6,505 nucleotides of DNA from Chloroflexota bacterium (GTDB lineage Bacteria; Chloroflexota; UBA6077; CF-72), in contig JAFAWJ010000607.1 in the NCBI GenBank assembly GCA_019242065.1, positions 1 through 6,505 on the forward strand, read 5' to 3'. The notes under the pieces are model-generated. The model did not search any database and was not told the origin of the DNA. It worked only from the letters and a program-made list of their open reading frames with translations. Of this stretch, positions 5,988-6,505 are shown piece after piece (position 1 is the stretch's first letter; each line of letters begins with the position of its first letter). A program made the translations under genes and the position numbers.

Positions 5988-6505
5988 GTGCCGAGACTTA
6001 AGCCGATCACCGAGAAGTCCGATGTACCTGCCGACCGCCACGCTGAGATCGACGCGATCGTCGCCGTGCTGCACCGCGTCGGCGGACCGTTTTCGATGTT
6101 GATGTACAGCCCCGGGCTGGCGCAGAAGGTCATGGAGGCCGGGGCGCACGTGCGTCTGCAGTCGACCCTGTCGCCGGTGCACCGCGAGATCATCATCATT
6201 GCCGTCTCTCGCGAGAAGGACGCCGCGTACGAGTGGAACGCCCACGTGCGCACCGGTCGCGCCGCGGGTATGCGCGAGGAAGTCGTCGACGCCGTGCGCT
6301 CACGCGCGGACGTCAGTCACCTGGAACCGGACGAACGGGACATCGTCCTCTACGTGCGCCAGCTGCTACGGACCAATCGGGTCGAGCAGGGGCTGTTCGA
6401 TTCCCTGCTGCAGCGCCACGACGCGCGGTGGATGGTCGAGCTGACGGGCACGATTGGGCAGTACCAGTACATTTCGGCGATCAACAACGCCTTCGAGATC
6501 CTGCC
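5988..6505 (+). CDS. Carboxymuconolactone-decarboxylase-family protein (C-terminus beyond the window)
   Basis: Partial gene, 172 codons visible, running off the right edge without a stop. The product belongs to the carboxymuconolactone decarboxylase / AhpD-like all-alpha family (CMD, Pfam PF02627). The segment SPGLAQKVMEAGAHVRLQSTL (41-61; key residues P42, G43, R56, L61) leads to HREIIIIAVSRE (66-77) and YEWNAHVRTGRAAGM (81-95). This is the usual CMD core with E68 and H86. The CxxC pair of AhpD-type members is missing and no cysteine occurs in the visible part, so thiol peroxidase chemistry is unlikely. The start is taken as the GTG at 5988, which gives MPRLKPITEKSDVP, matching typical N-termini in this branch. 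The in-frame ATG at 5967 would add seven residues and overlap the SDR start codon. Its role is unknown; a lyase/decarboxylase function is only suggested by the family name. Confidence 0.87.
   Translation, partial: MPRLKPITEKSDVPADRHAEIDAIVAVLHRVGGPFSMLMYSPGLAQKVMEAGAHVRLQSTLSPVHREIIIIAVSREKDAAYEWNAHVRTGRAAGMREEVVDAVRSRADVSHLEPDERDIVLYVRQLLRTNRVEQGLFDSLLQRHDARWMVELTGTIGQYQYISAINNAFEIL

Noticed and set aside
5013..6245. Minus-strand open frame of 410 codons across hydrolase, SDR and CMD
   Set aside because: It is Arg/Gly/His-rich with no motif and overlaps three well-supported genes; typical GC-skewed codon shadow.
5969..6253. Upstream extension of the SDR frame (about 95 extra residues)
   Set aside because: The extension has no family resemblance, is antisense to the CMD coding region, and the SDR Rossmann motif begins shortly after the ATG at 5968.
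1..6505. tRNA, rRNA, riboswitch, insertion sequence, att site or CRISPR array
   Set aside because: Nearly all bases are coding, no transposase or integrase is seen, and no spaced direct repeats or cloverleaf-like segment was found by eye.

Overview
The window is a compact, high-GC stretch (roughly two thirds G+C by eye) of bacterial chromosome. It carries eight protein genes and no recognisable RNA gene, mobile element, integrase, phage gene or CRISPR array. The gene families are short MetE-like methyltransferases, an M19 dipeptidase, a small ABM monooxygenase, a VOC protein, an alpha/beta hydrolase, an SDR and a carboxymuconolactone-decarboxylase-like protein. This mix is typical of the catabolic gene stock of high-GC soil or marine bacteria such as Actinomycetota, Chloroflexota or some Proteobacteria. 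The sequence alone does not fix the lineage.

Layout: a partial MetE-like gene runs leftward off the window (1-1126, minus). A 175-bp divergent intergenic region (1127-1301) separates it from a full-length paralogue (1302-2426, plus). The paralogue is followed 12 bp later by an M19 dipeptidase (2439-3539, plus), and 15 bp after that by a small ABM-fold gene (3555-3851, plus). A VOC gene (3857-4300, minus) faces the ABM gene and is divergent from an alpha/beta hydrolase (4361-5170, plus). The hydrolase converges on an SDR gene (5180-5968, minus). The SDR is divergent, with only 19 bp between start codons, from a CMD-family gene that runs off the right edge (5988-6505, plus). Strand order is therefore - + + + - + - +.

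The genes do not form one classical operon. Only the second MetE-like gene and the dipeptidase look translationally typical, each with a purine-rich stretch before the start. The other five downstream genes have no convincing Shine-Dalgarno sequence. Each instead has a TANNNT hexamer ending 6-8 nt before its start codon, the arrangement expected for leaderless mRNAs. The clearest case is the SDR/CMD pair, where two overlapping -10-like hexamers on opposite strands sit exactly 7 nt from each start codon.

Functionally this looks like an accessory small-molecule metabolism patch: hydrolases, a dehydrogenase, a CMD protein, an ABM monooxygenase and a VOC protein next to paired methyl- or thiol-transfer enzymes. 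All visible catalytic or metal-binding residues are intact, so the genes appear functional. No substrate can be named, and I see no previously undescribed multi-gene system beyond the promoter architecture and the divergent paralogue pair.
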